This document shows positions 13,469 to 17,074 of a DNA stretch of 17,074 nucleotides, piece by piece. How positions within the stretch are numbered: position 1 is the stretch's first letter; every line of letters begins with the position of its first letter. The notes under the pieces were generated by a model that had not been told where the DNA came from, did not search any database, and saw nothing but the letters and a program-made list of their open reading frames with translations. The stretch covers positions 1 through 17,074 of the forward strand of contig DATKVN010000043.1 of the NCBI GenBank assembly GCA_035530055.1, given 5' to 3'. This DNA is from a bacterium. Lineage in GTDB: Bacteria; UBA6262; WVXT01. The translations under genes and the position numbers were made by a program.

Positions 13469-14101
13469 ATGGGTAAATGGCTGGTAAAAGTAATTCTAAT
13501 ATGTTTATTATTAATTTTCCTTACAGGGTGTTTCTCAGAAGGAGAAAAAGGTGGAAAAAAAGGAGTGGAAATGGAGATTTATCTTATACCAATTGGAGAT
13601 GTTGAGAAAGATGTCCTTTTGAAATTGTCCTGGGTTTTGCGAGAGAAGTTTGAGGCAGTGTTTGAGGTGGGTGAGCCATTGCCACTTTCTGAAGATGCTT
13701 ATAGGCCTCGGCGGGGACAATATTTTGCCACTCCTATCCTGGAAGAATTAAAGCAAAATATCTCGGAAGATGGAAAGAAAGTCTTAGGTGTTCTCGATGT
13801 GGACATCTTCGTTCCCGCACTGAACTTTATCTTTGGTCAGGCAGACCTGGGTAGAAATGCGGCTTTGATTTCTTTAACTCGATTGCGGGAAGAGTTTTAC
13901 GGAAATAGTAAAAATGAAGAACTCTTCTTTAAGAGGGCACTTACGGAAGCGACTCACGAATTGGGACATACTTTCGGTTTAAGGCATTGTGACAATCCGA
14001 AATGTGTGATGCGCTTTTCCAATGATATTCGGGACACTGATATAAAAGGAGCAGATTTTTGTGAACAGTGCAGAGAAAAACTGGAGATAAAGCTAAGATG
14101 A
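13469..14101 (+). CDS. amzA: Archaemetzincin metalloprotease, predicted lipoprotein
   Basis: 210 residues. The C-terminal half carries the full archaemetzincin signature: HELGHTFGLRHC (His163, Glu164, His167, His173, Cys174), Cys179 and Met181 in NPKCVM, and Cys198/Cys201 in FCEQC, giving a catalytic zinc and a second four-Cys zinc site. Upstream blocks RRGQYFATPILEEL, DVDIFVPALNFIFGQA and ISLTRLR also fit. Unusually, residues 1-21 form a lipoprotein signal with lipobox LTGC (Cys21), implying an envelope location. It lies 3 bases after the GHL10-like gene and overlaps the next by 4 bases. Confidence 0.92.
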   Translation: MGKWLVKVILICLLLIFLTGCFSEGEKGGKKGVEMEIYLIPIGDVEKDVLLKLSWVLREKFEAVFEVGEPLPLSEDAYRPRRGQYFATPILEELKQNISEDGKKVLGVLDVDIFVPALNFIFGQADLGRNAALISLTRLREEFYGNSKNEELFFKRALTEATHELGHTFGLRHCDNPKCVMRFSNDIRDTDIKGADFCEQCREKLEIKLR

Positions 14102-14835
14102 GAAAAAAAATTATTCTTTTTTTGATAATATCCTGTTTAATGGTCCTCAACTGTTGCCGAAAAAAAGAGGTCAGAGTCAATTATAAGGAGCTGGAGAAGG
14201 AAAGAAAGGTAATGGTGGTTGAACAGATTGAGGAGAGGGGAATAAAGGATAAGCGGGTTCTGGAAGTAATGGAGAGGGTTCCCAGACACGAGTTTGTCCC
14301 GGAAGAATACAGAGCTTTTGCCTATGAGGATTCTCCTCTTCCTATAGGGGAAGGGCAGACTATTTCCCAGCCCTACATTGTCGCCCTAATGACAGAATGT
14401 CTGAATCTGGAGGGCGAGGAGAAAGTATTGGAAGTGGGTACGGGCTCAGGTTACCAGGCAGCTATACTATCTGAACTGGCTAAGGAAGTGTATACGATTG
14501 AGATAGTGGGGCCATTGGCTGAAAGGGCAGAAGAGCTTCTTAAGAATTTGGGTTATAGGAATGTGAAGGTAAGATGTGGTGATGGATATTTAGGATGGGA
14601 AGAGTATGCGCCTTTTGATGGAATTATAGTGACCTGCGCACCTGAGCATATTCCCCAGCCTCTAATTGACCAACTTGCCGAAGGTGGCAGGATGGTGATA
14701 CCTGTAGGAGAAACCCAGTTTCCCCAGGTTCTTAAGCTTGTAGAAAAAAGAGAAGGAAAAGTGACTATGCGGAATGTAGTTCCTGTCAGGTTTGTTCCTA
14801 TGACCGGGGATGAGGTGGAAAAACGGAAGAGGTGA
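14098..14835 (+). CDS. pcm: Protein-L-isoaspartate O-methyltransferase with signal-peptide-like N-terminus
   Basis: 245 residues from ATG 14098, overlapping the archaemetzincin stop by 4 bases (ATGA). A GTG at 14068 is in frame but less likely. Family motifs are complete: IGEGQTISQPYIVALMTE (about 83-100), the SAM-binding VLEVGTGSGYQAA (110-122), GGRMVIPVG (196-204) and the C-terminal PVRFVPMTG. The enzyme repairs isoaspartyl residues using SAM. Residues 1-20 are basic then strongly hydrophobic and end in VLNCC, resembling a lipoprotein or signal sequence, though VLNC is not a classical lipobox. A methyltransferase outside the cytoplasm would lack SAM, so the segment may instead tether the enzyme to the inner membrane facing the cytoplasm. 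Confidence 0.9.
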   Translation: MRKKIILFLIISCLMVLNCCRKKEVRVNYKELEKERKVMVVEQIEERGIKDKRVLEVMERVPRHEFVPEEYRAFAYEDSPLPIGEGQTISQPYIVALMTECLNLEGEEKVLEVGTGSGYQAAILSELAKEVYTIEIVGPLAERAEELLKNLGYRNVKVRCGDGYLGWEEYAPFDGIIVTCAPEHIPQPLIDQLAEGGRMVIPVGETQFPQVLKLVEKREGKVTMRNVVPVRFVPMTGDEVEKRKR

Positions 14836-14844
14836 ATTTACACA

Positions 14845-15594
14845 ATGGAGTATCAGGGCTTCATTACCAAAGATTCTGTTCCTTTCGATCCCCTCGAGTT
14901 ATCAAGGGAGACGGAAAAGTTATGTATGAAGGGTTCTTCCCGCAAATATACGAATTTCTACTGTACAGGGGTATATGGAGGAATTTCTACTGGTTATCTT
15001 GTGGGTTGCTGTTTGAGATGCGTGTTTTGTTGGGTTTCATTCTCCCGCGATTTCCCATACAAATATGGAAAATTCTTTACTCCTGAGGAGGTTTTTGAGA
15101 GGCTCCTTTCTAATGCCAAAAGAGCAAAAGTTAAGAAATTGCGCGTATCCGGTGGAGAGCCAACTCTGGGGAAAGCGCATCTACTCAGGCTTCTGGACCT
15201 GGTTGAGGATACTAATTACTTCTTTTTTCTGGAAACAAATGGGGTTCTTTTGGGTAAAGAGCCAGAATATGTCAGGGCTTTAAAGAAATATAGAAATCTC
15301 TATGTCAGAGTTTCCATAAAGGCTGGCACTCCTGAAGGGTTTGAGAGGAGGACAGGGGGGAAGGGTGAATTTTATGAACTGCCCTATCTGGCTGTGGAGA
15401 CCTTGAAGAAGGAAGGCTTATACTTTCGGGTGGCCCCAATGAGTGATTCCCGGTTGATGCCTAAAGAGGAAAGAAAGGAAATGGTAAGAAAATTAAGGGA
15501 GGTTGGCTATAAAGACTATCTGGAAGAGGAGATTTGCGATCCCTATGACACTTCGGTTAAAAGGTTGAGAAAGGCTGGCTTTTCCATATTTTAG
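14845..15594 (+). CDS. Radical SAM protein
   Basis: 249 residues with GAGGTGA upstream of ATG 14845, 9 bases after pcm. The 4Fe-4S motif CX3CX2C is at Cys55, Cys59 and Cys62 (GCCLRCVFCW). The SAM-contact motif VSGGEPTL follows at 101-108, and LETNGVLLG near 129-137. This is the pattern of MoaA/PflA-like radical SAM enzymes. The substrate is unknown. The protein is short, without an extra C-terminal cluster domain such as SPASM. It may be an activase, or modify a peptide or protein partner. Confidence 0.88.
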   Translation: MEYQGFITKDSVPFDPLELSRETEKLCMKGSSRKYTNFYCTGVYGGISTGYLVGCCLRCVFCWVSFSRDFPYKYGKFFTPEEVFERLLSNAKRAKVKKLRVSGGEPTLGKAHLLRLLDLVEDTNYFFFLETNGVLLGKEPEYVRALKKYRNLYVRVSIKAGTPEGFERRTGGKGEFYELPYLAVETLKKEGLYFRVAPMSDSRLMPKEERKEMVRKLREVGYKDYLEEEICDPYDTSVKRLRKAGFSIF

Positions 15595-15598
15595 CCTT

Positions 15599-15874
15599 GG
15601 AGTCCTCCCGAAAGGTCCGGGCGACCACAAGGGTCGCCCCTACGCGATTCGCAAGGAGTCCAGGATTTTGGAGTCCTCCCGAGAGGGAGGTATAACCGGA
15701 ACCTTGCTTTCGCAAGGAGTCCAGGATTTTGGAGTCCTCCCGAAAGGGAGGTATGAAAGGGACCCTTGCTTTCGCAAGGACTCCAAGTTTTTGGAGTCCT
15801 CCCGAGAGGGAGGTATAACCGGAACCTTGCTTTCGCAAGGAGTCCAGGATTTTGGAGTCCTCCCGAAAGGGAGG
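15599..15874. repeat. Double-hairpin REP array 1 (about 4.3 units of 61-62 bp)
   Basis: Units start with GGAGTCCTCCC: 15599-15669 (carrying a nested element), 15670-15730, 15731-15792, 15793-15853 and partial 15854-15874. Each complete unit has two hairpins: CCTCCC-GAAA or GAGA-GGGAGG, and CCTTGC-TTTC-GCAAGG. Each ends in AGTCCAGGATTTT or a close variant. Two subtypes alternate. One has GAGA in the loop and TATAACCGGAA between hairpins; the other has GAAA and TATGAAAGGGAC. The array begins right after the radical SAM stop codon and runs into the transposase remnant. Confidence 0.9.
15619..15639. repeat. Nested GGGCGACC palindrome of a second REP family
   Basis: An 8-bp stem GGGCGACC (15619-15626) / GGTCGCCC (15632-15639) with a 5-base loop. 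It sits inside the first unit of array 1, replacing the usual right arm of hairpin 1. The sequence resembles GGGGCGACCC-type repeats seen in many bacteria. Confidence 0.65.
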
Positions 15875-16407
15875 AAAATTAGACGAGAAGATTTCATCCT
15901 CCTCATATTTATCAGGATAACAAGTTCTACTTTATTACTACGAAGACATTTAAGAATAGAAGATTTTTTAATACCCTAGACAAGAAGTCTATGTTTGGTC
16001 AAAGTCTTCGTACGGCGATAGAGAAATTCTCATTTGAATTGGTTGCATGGGTTTTCCTTGATCAGCATTATCACATGATCATCAAGGTAGGATTGGGCAA
16101 ACAACTTGGTCGTTTCATTAACAATCTTCATGCTAATTCCTCCCGTCTTCTGAATAAGGTTGAAAATAAAAATGGCCGAAAGATATGGTATCAGTATTGG
16201 GATAGATGTATCCGCAGTGAGCGAGATTTTTGGACAAGAATAAACTATATTCACCATAATCCAGTGAAACATGGTTATACGGTCAAAATAGAGGACTACC
16301 TTTTTTCCAGTTACAATTCATATATTGAAACAAAAGGAAAAGATTGGATGGATTCTTGTTTTCTTGATTACCCGATTATTGATTTTACTTTGGAAGAAGG
16401 TGATTGA
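15875..16407 (+). pseudogene. REP-associated tyrosine transposase (RAYT), frameshifted, start codon lost
   Basis: An intact frame from ATG 15991 (138 residues) carries the Y1/RAYT core: the HxH motif in FLDQHYHMIIK, GRFINNLHANSSRLLN, YQYWDRCIRSERDFWTRINYIHHNPVKHGY (including the candidate catalytic Tyr of YIHHNP) and SSYNSY near the end. The same frame upstream of 15991 reads HPPHIYQDNKFYFITTKTF, which fits a RAYT N-terminus, but it has no start codon and meets TAG at 15877. The missing first residues (KIRRED) are in another frame at 15875-15892. One base appears to be deleted at about 15893, and the ATG expected before AAA at 15875 is absent. The gene sits between two REP arrays, the normal RAYT position. 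Confidence 0.85.
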
Positions 16408-16412
16408 GAACT

Positions 16413-16621
16413 GGAGTCCTCCCGAGAGGGAGGTATAACCGGAACCTTGCTTTCGCAAGGAGTCCAGGATTTTGGAGTCCTCCCGAGAGGGAGGTATGAA
16501 AGGGACCCTTGCTTTCGCAAGGAGTCCAGGATTTTGGAGTCCTCCCGAAAGGGAGGTATGAAAGGGATCCTTGCTTTCGCAAGGAGTCCAGAAATAATCC
16601 TTGCTTTCGCAAGGAGTCCAA
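16413..16621. repeat. Double-hairpin REP array 2 (about 3.5 units)
   Basis: Units of the same family as array 1: 16413-16473, 16474-16535, 16536-16591, and a partial one holding only the CCTTGC-TTTC-GCAAGG hairpin at about 16592-16621. The first is the GAGA/TATAACC subtype. The second is mixed, with a GAGA loop and a TATGAAAGG spacer. The third is the GAAA/TATGAAAGG subtype. The array begins 5 bases after the transposase stop and ends just before the DUF72 gene. Confidence 0.88.
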
Positions 16622-16642
16622 GAAAATGTAATGAGAGTAGTT

Positions 16643-17074
16643 ATGGTTAAGGTTGGTTGTTGTGGATTTGCCGTGGCCAGGGCGAGGTATTATGAGAATT
16701 TTGAAGTTCTGGAAATACAGAAAACCTTTTACCAGTTCCCCAGGCTGGGAACTGTCCTTAAGTGGAGGGAAGAGGCTCCTAAGGTATTCGAATTTACCTT
16801 AAAGGCTCCCCAGTTGATAACTCACTTGCCATCCAGCCCGACCTACAGGAAACTGGGCTATTCAATTCCGGATAAACAGAAACCATACTATGGATTCTTC
16901 AAGCCAACCGATATGGTCTTTGAAGCGTGGGAGAAGACTCAGAAAATAGCCCAACTTCTGGAAGCGAAAATAGTTATTTTTCAGATGCCACCCAGCTTCC
17001 AGCCCACTGTGGAAAATAAGAGGAATATGAAAAAGTTCTTCAGGAAAATTAAAAGGCAGGGTCTCCGTTTAGTC
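16643..17074 (+). CDS. DUF72 family protein, 5' part only
   Basis: The frame runs off the end of the window. ATG 16643 begins MVKVGCCGF, the usual DUF72 start; ATG 16631 adds four residues and is possible. DUF72 marks seen are VGCCGF, YYENFEVLEIQKTFYQFPRLGTVLKWR, FEFTLKAPQLITH and a later ILFQMPP-type strand (IVIFQMPPSFQP). Members adopt a TIM-barrel fold of unknown reaction. No strong ribosome site is visible. An AAGGAG lies in the last REP hairpin, 14 bases before ATG 16631. Confidence 0.85.
   Translation, partial: MVKVGCCGFAVARARYYENFEVLEIQKTFYQFPRLGTVLKWREEAPKVFEFTLKAPQLITHLPSSPTYRKLGYSIPDKQKPYYGFFKPTDMVFEAWEKTQKIAQLLEAKIVIFQMPPSFQPTVENKRNMKKFFRKIKRQGLRLV

Noticed and set aside
15599-15874. 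Regular direct repeats that could look like a CRISPR array
   Set aside because: Units are contiguous 61-62 bp hairpin repeats with no unique spacers, no cas genes, and a RAYT remnant beside them. They are REP elements.
15557-15979. Open frames through the repeat array on both strands
   Set aside because: They encode low-complexity repeats of the REP unit and shift subtype with it. They have no ribosome sites and no homology that I recognise.
16385-16650. Open frames through the second repeat array
   Set aside because: These have the same repeat-derived reading as in the first array.

Overview
The window reads as a chromosomal segment of an uncultured, probably anaerobic, diderm bacterium. 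A diderm is suggested by apolipoprotein N-acyltransferase (Lnt) and by signal peptides with a lipobox or lipobox-like site. The sulfur and Fe-S genes, including an Archaeoglobus-type IscS, suggest anaerobic sulfur handling. No rRNA or tRNA is present, so I do not name a lineage. Nearly every gene I support is on the + strand.

Layout. (1) 1-2368: the AT-rich 3' end of an unrecognised gene, a Cys-containing conserved protein, a 96-aa orphan, a LiaF-like membrane protein and a 52-aa LiaI-like membrane mini-protein. (2) 2401-3567: an MFS transporter, followed by a strong sigma70-type promoter, a roughly 120-nt structured leader and an intrinsic terminator. (3) 3763-6922: a sulfur/Fe-S cluster made of a DUF302 protein, TusA, a DsrE2-type protein, a NifS/IscS-like protein without the PLP lysine, an IscU-DUF59 fusion and a 33-aa peptide with nine cysteines. 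From about 4500 to 6750 the DNA is much more GC-rich than its flanks, which suggests transfer as a block. (4) 6973-8975: small membrane proteins (SHOCT, DUF378), TspO and a TauE/SafE sulfite-exporter-type permease with its own promoter. (5) 9007-11496: lnt, a SLOG/TIGR00725 protein and dtd. (6) 11543-15594: a membrane-anchored GHL10-like protein, a lipoprotein archaemetzincin, a protein-isoaspartate methyltransferase with a signal-peptide-like N-terminus and a radical SAM protein. (7) 15599-16621: two arrays of an approximately 61-bp double-hairpin REP repeat flanking a frameshifted REP-associated tyrosine transposase (RAYT), then the start of a DUF72 gene that runs off the window.

How the genes work together. 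The most coherent unit is the 3.6-6.9 kb sulfur block. TusA and DsrE2 are sulfur carriers or transfer proteins. The IscS-like protein has kept its mobile-loop cysteine but lost Lys (Thr207) and the PLP-stacking His (Asp105). It therefore probably cannot desulfurate cysteine and may act as a partner or cluster ligand for the IscU-DUF59 scaffold. Sulfur would then come from sulfide or from TusA/DsrE2. The second notable unit is the exported-protein trio (GHL10-like, archaemetzincin, isoaspartate methyltransferase) with overlapping or nearly touching reading frames.

Short palindromic repeats of three kinds are scattered between genes: CTCACC-type at 1568, 10960 and 11500; the double-hairpin REP arrays near 15.6-16.6 kb; and a GGGCGACC element nested in one of those units.
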